Shown in pieces: positions 52,347 through 62,172 of a stretch of 64,000 nt of DNA. A model generated the notes under the pieces. The model had not been told where the DNA came from and searched no databases. It was given only the letters and a program-made list of their open reading frames with translations. Source of the stretch: an uncultured Hyphomonadaceae bacterium (lineage in GTDB: Bacteria; Pseudomonadota; Alphaproteobacteria; Caulobacterales; Hyphomonadaceae); the NCBI GenBank assembly GCA_913057945.1, contig CAJXOF010000002.1, positions 310,001 through 374,000 of the forward strand, given 5' to 3'. Position numbers and translations under genes: made by a program. The first letter of the stretch is position 1, and the number at the start of each line of letters is the position of its first letter.

Positions 52347-55300
52347 ATGTCGCACTTCGTATCGGGCAGGCGGGGAATTGGTCGGACTTTGGTCGTTGCC
52401 ATGATGATCGCCGCGCTCGCGGCGTGTGGAGGCGACAAGGAAAGCCGGCAATCCGACACCGCCAGCGATGAAGGCACGATTGTCACCCGGTCCCCGGCGG
52501 ACAATGTCGCCGCCCGGCAGCGCGAGCGCCGGCGCCAGGCTGCGCAGAACGAGGCCGAACAGGAATTCTCCTATTTCCGCTACCGGATCGATACCGCGAC
52601 CGAGCAGCCGCTTGCCTGTTTCGTTTTTTCCGCGCCACTTGATCCGGAGGCGGATTATTCTCCCTATCTCGAATTTCGGCCGGCCTTCCGCCCGGCGCTC
52701 AGCGTCGAAGGACGGGAACTGTGTGTGGGCGGCCTGACCTTCGGGTCAGAGCGGTCGGCAACGCTGCTGTCCGGCCTGCCGGCCGCCGATGGCCGCACGC
52801 TGAAAAACGAGGAAGTGGTGCCGATCGATTTCGCTGACCGGCCGCCCTATGTCGGCTTCAAGGGCGCAGGCGTGATCCTGCCGCGCGAGGACGCTGACGG
52901 CCTGCCGATCGAAACGGTGAATGTTGATGAGGTCGAAGTGACCGTCTCGCGCATCAATGATCGCGCGCTGGCGTTCAAGTCGATCTCCGAAGGCCAAACC
53001 AATGCGCAGGGCCGGTATGCCTACACTTGGGGTGAGGACAATCCGGAAGATGTCCAGGAAGTCCTGTTCAAAGGGCGCATGGATGTGGCCAAGGAGCAGA
53101 ACGCCCCGGTCGTATCCGTCTTCCCCTTGCAGGATGTTGTCGGCCCGCTGGAGCCCGGCGCGTATTATGTGACCGTCAAGGATGCCGCCGACCTCAGCAG
53201 CGCCGAACAACCGCCGGCCTCGTCCAGCCGCTGGATCATGATGACCGATCTGGCCATCACCGCCTATGAGGGCGGCAACGGGCTCGATGTCACGCTGCGC
53301 TCGCTGCAGGATGGCCGTCCCGTGCCGGACACGACCGTGCAACTCGTGGCCCGCAACAATGATATCCTTGCCGAAGGCCGCACCAATGAAGTCGGCCGTG
53401 TGGCGTTCGACGCGCCGATCACCAACGGCCAGGGCAATATGGAACCCAAGCTGATCCTGGCTTACAGCGCCAAGGGCGAACTGGCGGCACTGGACCTGAC
53501 CCGTGCGCCGGTGGATCTGTCGGAATATGCCGTGGGTGGGCGCCGGACCGCCGGTGACATTGACGCCTTCATGTATACCGAGCGGGGCATCTACCGTCCC
53601 GGCGAGACCGTGCAGCTGACTGCGCTGCTCCGCGACCATACCGGCAAGGCCATCGAGGACCGGGCCGGCAATCTCGTGATCTATCGTCCAAACGGCCTGG
53701 TTGCCGAGCGTATCCGGTTCAATGATCCGGAAGCCTCTGCTGTGGTCGAGGCATACGACCTCACCAAGGGCGCATCCCGAGGCCAATGGCGCGCCACAGT
53801 GGAGATCGATGGCGTGTCCGGCGCCTCCGGATCGGTGAGCTTCTCGGTCGAGGATTTCGTGCCCCAGCGGATTGCCGTTGATCTGGGCACGGACAAGGAC
53901 ACACCCGTCCTGCTGGGCGAGACGCGCTCCGTGGAGGTTGCGTCCCGTTTCCTCTATGGCGCACCGGGCGCTGGCCTGACGGTCAAGTCCGAAGCGCGGA
54001 TCGAAGCGGCCCCGAACCCGTTCCCCGAATTCAAGGGGTTCACCTTCGGCAAGCATGATGAGAGCTTCCGCGAGCGCATCCTGGAAATGGATGACACGAC
54101 GACGGACGGGGCTGGGGTGGCGACGGTCAAGCTCGCCCCCGGCAATGCCGGCAGCAATGCCGGGCGCCCGCTGCGCCTAAATGCCGTTATCAGCGTTCTG
54201 GAGCCCGGCGGCCGCGCCGTCACTGAAAGCGTGCGGATTCCGTATCGCCCGGAACGGCTTTATGTCGGCCTGAAGCCCGGCTTTGAATATTCTGTCGAGG
54301 AAGGCCAGGATGCGGCCTATGAAGTCGTCGCGATGAATGAGAAGGGCCAGGCAATCGCCCAGCGGCTCACCTGGAAACTCCTCGCTATCGATTATCATTA
54401 CGACTGGTACCGCGATGGCGACCAATGGCGCTGGCGCCGGTCGCGTACGGTCACCAAGGTCAATGAAGGCATCGTGACCACTCCGGAAGGCGGCAGCACC
54501 GAGATCCGGGTCTCCGGTCTCGACTGGGGCAGCCATGAACTGGTCGTCGAAGGCACGGACGCGAATGCGGCGGCCGTCTCCAGTGACGATTTCTATGTCG
54601 GCTGGGGCGGCGGCGTCTCTGAAGATGGCGCCGAGGCCCCGGACCGGGTCCGCATCATCGGGCCGGAGAAGGCGCCCTCTGCCGGACAGAGCGCCGACAT
54701 CACGATCGTTCCGCCCTATCAAGGTCAGGCACAAGTCGTCGTGGCAACAGATCGCATCCTGTCAGTCCAGAATTTCTCGGTCAGCGCGCAGGGCACGAAT
54801 GTGACGCTGCCGGTGACGGATGAATGGGGCGAAGGCGCCTATGTCATGGTGTCAGTCTATACCGAACGTGACCCGATCCTGCGGGCGAAACCCCGCCGCG
54901 CGGTCGGCGTAAGCCATATCCCGGTGGACATGGGTGCGCGCACCTTCGATCTGACGCTGAACGCGCCGGATATTGCCCGCCCGGTGGGTGAGCAGGTGAT
55001 TGAGGTCGAGTTCGAGAATGGCCCGCGCGAGCCGGTCTTCCTGACGCTTGCCGCCGTGGATGAAGGCATTCTCAGCCTCACCAAGTTCAAGAGCCCGGAC
55101 CCGGTCAGCTATTATTATGGCAAGAAGGCGCTCGGCGTTGAAATGTACGACGATTACGGACGCCTGCTCGACCCGAACATGGGTATGCCGGCTGAAGTCC
55201 GCTCTGGCGGTGACCAGTTGGGCGGCGAAGGCCTGTCCGTGGTGCCGGTGAAGTCGGTCGCCCTGTTCTCCGGCCTCGTGGATGTCGGCCGGTCCGGCAA

Positions 55301-57320
55301 GGCAAAGATCCGACTTGAACTGCCGGAATTCAACGGCGAACTGCGCCTGATGGCGGTGGCCTGGTCACGGTCAGGACTTGGCTCAGCGGAATCCAGCATG
55401 ATCGTGCGCGAGAAAGCGCCGTCTGACCTCATCATGCCACGCTTCCTGGCGCCGGGCGACGAGGCCCAGCTGACGGCCAGCATCGACAATGTCGAATTGG
55501 GGCCTGGCGAGTTCACGGCCGAAATCTCGGCCGACGGTCCGGTGGATGTCGCAGATGGCAAGCTGACGCGGTCGCTCGCGACAGGGGCCCGTGCAGATGT
55601 GCCCGTTCGCATAGACGCCGAGTCCGAAGGCATCGCAACGGTCAATCTGGCCGTCAGCGGACCCGGCAATTTCGAGACGGACCGGACCTACCAGATCCAG
55701 ACCCGTTCGCCTTACCTGCCGGTGACCAAGATCAGCCGGCAGTTGATGGAGCCGGGCGATACCTATTCGGTCAGCGCAGATTTGCTGGACGGGCTCGTGC
55801 CGGGCTCTGCCACGATCAGTGTCGGCTATTCGACCCTGCCAATGGATCCTGCGACGCTTTACGCCTCGCTCGACCGCTATCCGTATGGATGCACCGAACA
55901 GACGACCAGCCGGGCCTTGCCCTTGCTCTATTCCGAGCAGCTGATCGCCATGGGCGCTCCGGAGCGCCGCGACGATCCGAAGACGCGTATCCAGACGTCG
56001 GTGAACACGCTGTTGAACCGTCAGGGCTCTGATGGGGCCTTCGGCCTGTGGCGGGAAGGGGACGGCTATGCTTCCCCGTGGCTCGGCGCTTATGTCACGG
56101 ACTTTGTCTATCGCGCGAAGCAGGCCGGCTATGCCGTGCCGGAGGAGTCGCTGGAGCGGGCCTATGGGGCCTTGCGGGCGATCTCGACCGGGGATGCCTG
56201 GCGCGTATACGGGTATGACACCGACGTTTATGAGAGCCGTTATTCGAACGATACGGCAGAGAAGCTGATGCAGCGCTCGTCGGCCTATGCGCTCTATGTG
56301 CTGGCCAAGGCGGGCAAGGCGGATATTTCCCGCCTGCGTTACCTGCATGACCGCGAGCTGCAATCGATCGAGAGCCCGCTGGCGCGTGCCCACATTGGGG
56401 CTGGCCTCGCCATGCTGGGGGACCGGGCCCGGGCGGCCTCCGCCTTCAAGGCGGCCGAAGAGGCGCTCGGCTACAACAATACCGGTGACTATTACCAGAC
56501 GCCGCTGCGCGACGAGACCGCCATCCTGGCGCTTGCCTCCGAAGCGGACATGCTGGACATGGTCGAACGTCTCGCCGCCAAATTGGGCGAGGATGCGCCG
56601 GACCCCAGCGGCCTGACCACCCAGGAGAAAGCTTTCGCGCTGCTCGCCGTCGACTCCCTCAACAAGGGTGCAGACGGCTTCCGGCTGAAGGTCGAAGGGC
56701 TTGGCCGCGGCAACAATAATGATCGCCAATACACCGTGACCGAAGGGCAGGCAGAAGAGGGCGTGACCTTCACCCTGGAGGGGCAGGCACCAATGTTCCG
56801 TACTGTGATGGTCAGCGGATCACCAGAGAAGGCGCCGCCTGCTGCGACCTCCAAGATGGGCGTCGACAAGGCGTTCTACACGCTGACCGGGGGGCGGGTG
56901 AATCTCTCCCGCATCAGCCAGGGCGACCAGCTGGTCGTGCGCTTGACGGTCTCGCCGCATGAGCGCCGCCTGAACCCCGTCATCGTGGCAGACTTGCTGC
57001 CAGCCGGGTTCGAGATCGAATCCGTGCTGCGCCCCGCTGATGGAAAGCGGGAATATGGCGGCTCCGGTGGGTTCGCCTATCTTGGCCAGATTGCCAATGT
57101 GCAGACCGCCGAGGCCCGGGATGACCGTTTCGTCGCGGCCGTGGATGTCTACGCGCAGCCCGTCACGCTCGCTTATGTCGTACGGGCCGTAACGCCGGGC
57201 GATTTCGCGATGCCGGGCGTGGTGGCCGAAGACATGTATCGTCCCGAAGTGTTCGCACGATCAAAGCCCGGCCGGGTGACGATCAGCGCGGCGCCAGGAA
57301 CGATGGGAGGCGGTCAGTAG
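52347..57320 (+). CDS. yfhM: Bacterial alpha-2-macroglobulin, lipoprotein
   Basis: The 1657-residue giant starts at ATG 52347 behind AAGGAG and has a lipoprotein signal with lipobox LAAC (Cys26), so it sits on the membrane. It contains repeated MG domains (for example DIDAFMYTERGIYRPGETVQ), and the thioester site YGCTEQTTSRALPL with Cys1182, meant to trap attacking proteases covalently. The C-terminal part (RQGSDGAFGLWREGDGYASP) is the terpenoid-cyclase-like thioester domain. It is followed after three bases by pbpC, the standard pairing that suggests defence and repair of the peptidoglycan layer. Confidence 0.96.
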   Translation: MSHFVSGRRGIGRTLVVAMMIAALAACGGDKESRQSDTASDEGTIVTRSPADNVAARQRERRRQAAQNEAEQEFSYFRYRIDTATEQPLACFVFSAPLDPEADYSPYLEFRPAFRPALSVEGRELCVGGLTFGSERSATLLSGLPAADGRTLKNEEVVPIDFADRPPYVGFKGAGVILPREDADGLPIETVNVDEVEVTVSRINDRALAFKSISEGQTNAQGRYAYTWGEDNPEDVQEVLFKGRMDVAKEQNAPVVSVFPLQDVVGPLEPGAYYVTVKDAADLSSAEQPPASSSRWIMMTDLAITAYEGGNGLDVTLRSLQDGRPVPDTTVQLVARNNDILAEGRTNEVGRVAFDAPITNGQGNMEPKLILAYSAKGELAALDLTRAPVDLSEYAVGGRRTAGDIDAFMYTERGIYRPGETVQLTALLRDHTGKAIEDRAGNLVIYRPNGLVAERIRFNDPEASAVVEAYDLTKGASRGQWRATVEIDGVSGASGSVSFSVEDFVPQRIAVDLGTDKDTPVLLGETRSVEVASRFLYGAPGAGLTVKSEARIEAAPNPFPEFKGFTFGKHDESFRERILEMDDTTTDGAGVATVKLAPGNAGSNAGRPLRLNAVISVLEPGGRAVTESVRIPYRPERLYVGLKPGFEYSVEEGQDAAYEVVAMNEKGQAIAQRLTWKLLAIDYHYDWYRDGDQWRWRRSRTVTKVNEGIVTTPEGGSTEIRVSGLDWGSHELVVEGTDANAAAVSSDDFYVGWGGGVSEDGAEAPDRVRIIGPEKAPSAGQSADITIVPPYQGQAQVVVATDRILSVQNFSVSAQGTNVTLPVTDEWGEGAYVMVSVYTERDPILRAKPRRAVGVSHIPVDMGARTFDLTLNAPDIARPVGEQVIEVEFENGPREPVFLTLAAVDEGILSLTKFKSPDPVSYYYGKKALGVEMYDDYGRLLDPNMGMPAEVRSGGDQLGGEGLSVVPVKSVALFSGLVDVGRSGKAKIRLELPEFNGELRLMAVAWSRSGLGSAESSMIVREKAPSDLIMPRFLAPGDEAQLTASIDNVELGPGEFTAEISADGPVDVADGKLTRSLATGARADVPVRIDAESEGIATVNLAVSGPGNFETDRTYQIQTRSPYLPVTKISRQLMEPGDTYSVSADLLDGLVPGSATISVGYSTLPMDPATLYASLDRYPYGCTEQTTSRALPLLYSEQLIAMGAPERRDDPKTRIQTSVNTLLNRQGSDGAFGLWREGDGYASPWLGAYVTDFVYRAKQAGYAVPEESLERAYGALRAISTGDAWRVYGYDTDVYESRYSNDTAEKLMQRSSAYALYVLAKAGKADISRLRYLHDRELQSIESPLARAHIGAGLAMLGDRARAASAFKAAEEALGYNNTGDYYQTPLRDETAILALASEADMLDMVERLAAKLGEDAPDPSGLTTQEKAFALLAVDSLNKGADGFRLKVEGLGRGNNNDRQYTVTEGQAEEGVTFTLEGQAPMFRTVMVSGSPEKAPPAATSKMGVDKAFYTLTGGRVNLSRISQGDQLVVRLTVSPHERRLNPVIVADLLPAGFEIESVLRPADGKREYGGSGGFAYLGQIANVQTAEARDDRFVAAVDVYAQPVTLAYVVRAVTPGDFAMPGVVAEDMYRPEVFARSKPGRVTISAAPGTMGGGQ

Positions 57321-57323
57321 ATC

Positions 57324-59381
57324 ATGCTGACGCCTCGGCGTATCGTTATCGGGATAACCGCCCTGTTCGTGGCGGTTATCCTTGCGGACTGGACATTGCC
57401 GCCGCCGATTGACCGGGCGGGAGACATCTCTGCGCTGGTGACGGACCGGGAGGGCAGGCCCTTGCGGGCTTTCCCGACACAGGATGGACGGTGGCGGTTC
57501 CGGGGTGACCTCGACAAGATCGATCCCGAATTCATCGAGGCGCTGGTCCGGGTCGAGGACAAGCGCTTCTATATGCATCGCGGAACCGACTGGGCGGGCC
57601 TTGGCCGCGCCGTGATCGACTCTGTGAAGGCCGGGCGGGTCGTCTCAGGGGGATCGACCCTCACGATGCAAACGGCGCGCATGCTGGAGCCGAGGGACCG
57701 GAATGTCGGGTCGAAGCTGATCGAGATCGCCCGCGCCTGGCAGATCGAGCGGCGCCTGTCGAAGGACGAGATCCTCGAACTCTACCTGACCCTCACGCCG
57801 TATGGCGGGAACCTTGAAGGCGTGCGGTCGGCGAGCTGGAGCTATTTCGGGCATGAGGCCGACCGCTTGTCTGATGACGAGATCGCGCTGCTGATCGCGC
57901 TGCCGCAATCACCCGAAGTGCGCCGCCCGGACCGGCGGCCCGAACAGGCCCAGAAAGCGCGCGACTGGGTGGCGACCAAGCTCGGCTGGTATGGCGTGTT
58001 CAGCGAGGCCGACGTGGAGGAGGTGGCGACCTCTCCGGTCCCGACGCGGCGGCGTGACTTCCCGATGCGCGCCTGGCACGGCACGGAGAAGACGTTGGCG
58101 AGTGGTCCGCGCGAAGATGTGCGCTCCACGCTTGATGCAGGCCTCCAGGCTGAACTTGAAGCCATCGCCCTGCGCAAGGCAGAGGCCGAAGGGCCGGACG
58201 TGCAGGTGTCGGCCCTCGTCGTTCATATTCCGACCCGCGGCGTACGTGCGCTGGTCGGGTCCGCCTCGCGCGACCGGGCAGGGGGCTGGCTGGACCTGAC
58301 CGCGCAGGCGCGGTCGCCGGGCTCCACCCTGAAACCTTTCATCTACGCCATGGCCTTCGATGATGGGCAGGCCGCGCCGGACACGCGCATTTCCGATTTG
58401 CCCAAACGCTTTGCCTCCTACCAGCCGGAAAATTTCGACCGGATGTTTCGCGGCGATGTGCGCGTGTCGGACGCCTTGCAGCATTCGCTCAACGTGCCCG
58501 CCGTCCTGATGCTGGACCGGGTCGGCCCGGAACGGTTCGCGGCGCAGCTGGCGCTGGCGGGCGCGCGGCCCCGGATCGGCGGCGGGGCAAACCATGATGC
58601 GGGGCTCGCTCTGGCGCTGGGCGGCGCGGGCCTGACTGCGCGGGAGCTGGCCGTGCTTTATGCCGCGCTCGGCGATGGTGGCGTGGCCAAACCGCTCGTC
58701 TGGCGCGCCGAGGAAGAGGCTGCGAGTTATGAGCGGATGGGCCGTCGACTGGTCAGCGCTGAAAGCGCGTCCGATATCATCCGTATCCTGCAAAATGCCC
58801 CGATGCCGGAAGGGCGCATGCCGGGCCGCTTGACCGCCGACGCGCCGCAGGTCGCGTTCAAGACGGGCACCTCCTATGGCTTTCGTGACAGCTGGGCGGC
58901 GGCGGTGTCCGGCGAGCACGCCATCATCGTCTGGGTCGGCCGCGCCGATGGCGCGCCGCGCCCCGGCAAGACCGGACGGGTGACTGCGCTGCCCTTGCTG
59001 TTCGAGGTTGCCGACCGCACAGCCCATCATTTGCGCGATGAAGGCGAAGCCCGCACGCGTCTGACCACACAGCGCAAAATCGAAACACGCGGTGCCCTGC
59101 ATGACTTTTCGCCCGCAGCACCGCCGGAAATCATCTTTCCGCCCGCCAATGCAGAGCTATGGGCCGGAAGCGTTGATGGCGCGTCCGCGCGGGCCTTCGT
59201 GCTTGCTGGACGCGGGGAGGGACACCTCTCCTGGTACATCGACGGACGTCCGAGCGAAACCGATGATGCGGGCGCGCCGACCTGGTTGCCGACCTTGCCG
59301 GGCTTCTACACGATCACCGCCGTGGACGAGAGCGGCCGGGCGAGCCGGGTCAGGGTCCGTGTGCTGACGGGGCCATCCTGA
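57324..59381 (+). CDS. pbpC: Penicillin-binding protein 1C
   Basis: PbpC is a bifunctional class A-like penicillin-binding protein. The 685-residue protein has one N-terminal anchor (RRIVIGITALFVAVILADW), a GT51 domain (Glu78 in RVEDKRFYMHRG, then SGGSTLTMQTARML), a transpeptidase domain with SxxK at Ser334 (SPGSTLKPFIYAMAF), SLN in QHSLNVPAV and KTG in KTGTSYGFRDSWA, and the C-terminal BiPBP-type domain. It is translationally close to the A2M gene (three bases) and likely co-transcribed. Confidence 0.97.
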   Translation: MLTPRRIVIGITALFVAVILADWTLPPPIDRAGDISALVTDREGRPLRAFPTQDGRWRFRGDLDKIDPEFIEALVRVEDKRFYMHRGTDWAGLGRAVIDSVKAGRVVSGGSTLTMQTARMLEPRDRNVGSKLIEIARAWQIERRLSKDEILELYLTLTPYGGNLEGVRSASWSYFGHEADRLSDDEIALLIALPQSPEVRRPDRRPEQAQKARDWVATKLGWYGVFSEADVEEVATSPVPTRRRDFPMRAWHGTEKTLASGPREDVRSTLDAGLQAELEAIALRKAEAEGPDVQVSALVVHIPTRGVRALVGSASRDRAGGWLDLTAQARSPGSTLKPFIYAMAFDDGQAAPDTRISDLPKRFASYQPENFDRMFRGDVRVSDALQHSLNVPAVLMLDRVGPERFAAQLALAGARPRIGGGANHDAGLALALGGAGLTARELAVLYAALGDGGVAKPLVWRAEEEAASYERMGRRLVSAESASDIIRILQNAPMPEGRMPGRLTADAPQVAFKTGTSYGFRDSWAAAVSGEHAIIVWVGRADGAPRPGKTGRVTALPLLFEVADRTAHHLRDEGEARTRLTTQRKIETRGALHDFSPAAPPEIIFPPANAELWAGSVDGASARAFVLAGRGEGHLSWYIDGRPSETDDAGAPTWLPTLPGFYTITAVDESGRASRVRVRVLTGPS

Positions 59382-59543
59382 CGGGCCGGACTGCCCCATT
59401 GCTGACGCAGTTTGGCAATACGCCGGCAACACATTTCTGTCAACACTGCCTTTACGGCCTTCACGGCGGAGGGGAGACCGCCATATGAGGGACACAGCGC
59501 GGCGTGTGTTTGCCGCGTCAGGTTTTGAGTATCGGGAACTGTC

Positions 59544-60194
59544 ATGCGTACACCATCCGCCCCCACGTTAACCATCGCTGCTGGCCTGGCTGCCATGGCG
59601 CTTGCTTTCTTTTCAAGTGCCGGTGCCCAGAACCAGCCAGCCCCCGAAACCGCCCCGAAGCGCCTGTCTTCAGCCGTGTTCGCGGGTGGCTGTTTCTGGT
59701 GTGTGGAATCCGATTTCGACAAGGTCGAGGGCGTGGTCGATACGGTGTCCGGCTATACGGGCGGCGAACTGGCCAATCCGACCTACAAGCAGGTGTCGCA
59801 TGAGCATACTGGTCATTATGAGGCCGTGAAGGTGACTTATGACCCGGACCTGGTCAGCTATGACAAGCTGGTAGACTATTTCTTCCGGCATGTGGACCCG
59901 ACGGATCCTTATGGCCAGTTCTGCGACAAGGGCGACAGCTACCGCACCGCCATCTTCGTCGGCAATGAGGACGAACGCGCCGTAGCAGAGGCCGAGATCG
60001 CAGAGATCGAGGAGTCGGGCGTTCTGAAGGATCCCGTGGTCACGCGCGTGGTTCAAGCGAGCACGTTCTGGCCTGCCGAGGACTATCACCAGAACTATTA
60101 CAAGAAAAATCCGCTGAAATATCGCTACTACCGGACCTCATGTGGCCGGGACAAGCGGGTTCAGACTCTTTGGGGCGACGCCGCCGATCATTGA
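59544..60194 (+). CDS. msrA: Peptide-methionine (S)-S-oxide reductase, exported
   Basis: MsrA repairs oxidised methionine. The 216-residue protein has an apparent signal peptide (residues 1-28, ends SSAGA), so it likely acts in the periplasm, unlike the usual cytoplasmic MsrA. The catalytic Cys is in AGGCFWCVESDFDKVEG (C50, C53), followed by SGYTGGELANPTYKQV, HTGHYEAVKV and YFFRHVDPTDPYGQFCDKGD. Resolving Cys may be in YRTSCGRDKRV. Its stop overlaps the end of the convergent glycosyltransferase gene by seven bases. The 162-base gap before it shows nothing else clear. Confidence 0.95.
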   Translation: MRTPSAPTLTIAAGLAAMALAFFSSAGAQNQPAPETAPKRLSSAVFAGGCFWCVESDFDKVEGVVDTVSGYTGGELANPTYKQVSHEHTGHYEAVKVTYDPDLVSYDKLVDYFFRHVDPTDPYGQFCDKGDSYRTAIFVGNEDERAVAEAEIAEIEESGVLKDPVVTRVVQASTFWPAEDYHQNYYKKNPLKYRYYRTSCGRDKRVQTLWGDAADH

Positions 60195-61909
60195 GCTTCA
60201 GGGGCGGGGCAGGGCGCCGGCTTGAATTCGGTCTGCCCGTCAAAGCGCGTTTCCCATTCCGGTGTCCGGTCCTGACGCTGGTATCCCGAGCCGACATAGA
60301 GCTGGAACTCCCGCACGATCGGGCAGCCATTGCTGCGCGTGCCGAGCGGGATAGAGATCGCGCCGACATGTTCGAAAGTCTGGAAATCGCTGCGCAGCCT
60401 TGGCCGCATGCCGGGATGGATCGAGGCGACCAGCACGCGTTCGGCGAGTGCGCCTTCCAGCGGCTCTGCCTCTGAAAAGCTCTTCGGACCGGCATAGCGG
60501 CGCCACGAGATCATCGGCGTTACCCGGTCGCGGGCATAATAATCGAGCCCGTGCCAGGCCTCCCGTTCATCCACCAGGACGGATGTTGCGCCCAGTTCCT
60601 CGGCGCTCGTGAACAGCTGCTCGGCGGCGCTGTCCCAGCCGCGCGTGCGCTTCAGGGCGTTGTCGAAGCCGAGCGAGGTGGACAGGGAAGGGGGCACCAG
60701 TGCGATGGTCATCAGGGCGAGCATCAGGACGGCATGCAGCGTCAGGCTGGTCCAGAGCAGGCCGGATGGCGAATGACGTACGAAATGCCCGAAGCCAAGG
60801 ATGGCCGCCGCAACAATGGCACCGATCAGCAGGCGCGTCGTGAGGGACACATCCGGTGCCAGCAGGAAGGCAAGGAAACTGATCGCAGCGATGATGTACC
60901 ACAAATTCCGGTTCGGCCGCGCGCGGGCAAGCCATGAGGCGACCAGAACGCTGGCCGCAGGGTAGGCAGTGGCCGCCCAGTTTGCATTGGCGCGCGACAG
61001 CACAGCCTGGGCCAGGATAATCAACAGGACCGGCAGGATGAAGCAGAGCAGCCAGCGGTCGCGGCCCATGATTCCCTCGTCTTCGCTGCGTATCACGAAG
61101 ATGCCGAAGATGAGCGCCAGGAAGCTGATCGGCCCAAACACGCCGAGCTGGTCGACAAGGAAGGTGAGGGCGTTTTCCGGATTGATCAGGTCGCCGCCGA
61201 GATTGGCATTGTCGACGGTATGACTGACCGTCTTGAAATCATTGGCCGCGTTCCAGGCGAGGTGTGGTGCGAAAATCGTGGCCGCGAGCGCCAGGGCTGC
61301 GAGGCCTTTCCATGTGAACAGGGCACGCCGACTCTGCGCGTCGATCACCAGGACGAGCACACTGCCGATGGCGAAATAGAGCATGGCGTATTTCGACAGG
61401 AAGCCGAGACCGACTGCTGCGCCGAGGCCGAGCGCGCTTCCCCACCCGCCTAGTCCACTGCGCAATCGCCAGAGTGCCCAGAGCGCAGCGCACCAGAAGG
61501 GGATGAGCACGCCATCTGTAGAGATCACGACAGAAGACAGGATCACGGCAGGCATGAGTGCATAGCCGAGGCTTGCGAACATGCCGACGCGGGGCCCGTA
61601 CATGTCGCGGGCAAGGAAATAGATGAAGGTGGCCCCGACCGTGTGCAGGAAGGCGGCGGGGAGGCGGACGGCCCATTCTGCGTTGCCGAATACAGATGTG
61701 ACGGCATGGATGACCCAGGCAATCATGGGCGGCTTGGAATAATAGCCCCATTCCAGCGTATCGCCCCAGCGCCAATATTGCGCTTCGTCAGCATAGAGAT
61801 TTAAGGGCGAGAGTCCGGTAAAGACAACCCTCATCACAAGCAGTATCAGCAACGCTGAAAATGTGATGGCCTCCCAGCGGCCAGACGATTCGGACTCATC
61901 AACGATCAT
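60188..61909 (-). CDS. Glycosyltransferase family 39 (ArnT/PMT-like) membrane protein
   Basis: The 573-residue polytopic protein starts at ATG 61909 (in-frame upstream sequence is probably not translated). It has the ArnT/PMT layout: YADEAQYWRWGDTLEWGYYS with the Asp-Glu pair in the first periplasmic loop, KPPMIAWVIHAVTSVFGNAE, about 12 helices, and a C-terminal soluble part (EREAWHGLDYYARDRVTPMI). It would transfer a sugar from a polyprenyl phosphate to lipid A, a glycolipid or a protein; the acceptor is unknown. Divergent from the Oar-like receptor. Confidence 0.9.
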   Translation of the reverse strand: MIVDESESSGRWEAITFSALLILLVMRVVFTGLSPLNLYADEAQYWRWGDTLEWGYYSKPPMIAWVIHAVTSVFGNAEWAVRLPAAFLHTVGATFIYFLARDMYGPRVGMFASLGYALMPAVILSSVVISTDGVLIPFWCAALWALWRLRSGLGGWGSALGLGAAVGLGFLSKYAMLYFAIGSVLVLVIDAQSRRALFTWKGLAALALAATIFAPHLAWNAANDFKTVSHTVDNANLGGDLINPENALTFLVDQLGVFGPISFLALIFGIFVIRSEDEGIMGRDRWLLCFILPVLLIILAQAVLSRANANWAATAYPAASVLVASWLARARPNRNLWYIIAAISFLAFLLAPDVSLTTRLLIGAIVAAAILGFGHFVRHSPSGLLWTSLTLHAVLMLALMTIALVPPSLSTSLGFDNALKRTRGWDSAAEQLFTSAEELGATSVLVDEREAWHGLDYYARDRVTPMISWRRYAGPKSFSEAEPLEGALAERVLVASIHPGMRPRLRSDFQTFEHVGAISIPLGTRSNGCPIVREFQLYVGSGYQRQDRTPEWETRFDGQTEFKPAPCPAPEAQ

Positions 61910-62076
61910 GAGGCGTGATTCCTTCTCATCTTGAGACTTATGCCGCTGCCCTGAAGCATAAAATACCCCCAAGCGCACGCGAAGTGCGCAGGGGCGCCTT
62001 CAAACCGTGTCTTTTTTGCATCGCAGCAAATCGATTGGCTGTGTTCGCAGCATTAACTGCTGAACCTTCAAGATCT

Positions 62077-62094
62077 TGTCACTAATCTGTCATT
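62077..62094 (+). promoter_or_regulatory. Pho-box-like element upstream of the receptor gene
   Basis: TTGTCAC-TAAT-CTGTCAT (62077-62094) matches the PhoB consensus CTGTCAT-A-A-A-T-CTGTCAT at 15 of 18 positions, with two seven-base half-sites 11 bases apart. A third, weaker repeat AGTCGTT follows 10 bases on. It lies 79 bases before the ATG, and TTATCC (62103-62108) 9 bases after it could serve as -10. PhoB regulation is inferred. Confidence 0.55.
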
Positions 62095-62172
62095 CGGAGT
62101 CGTTATCCGACCCGCAGTACCGGCGACCCGCAAGGGGCGGTTGCTGGCGCATCACCGACTAGGGGAATAGTC

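Noticed and set aside
59568..59575. TTAACCAT octamer resembling a CtrA half-site
   Set aside because: It lies inside the coding sequence of msrA and has no partner half-site.
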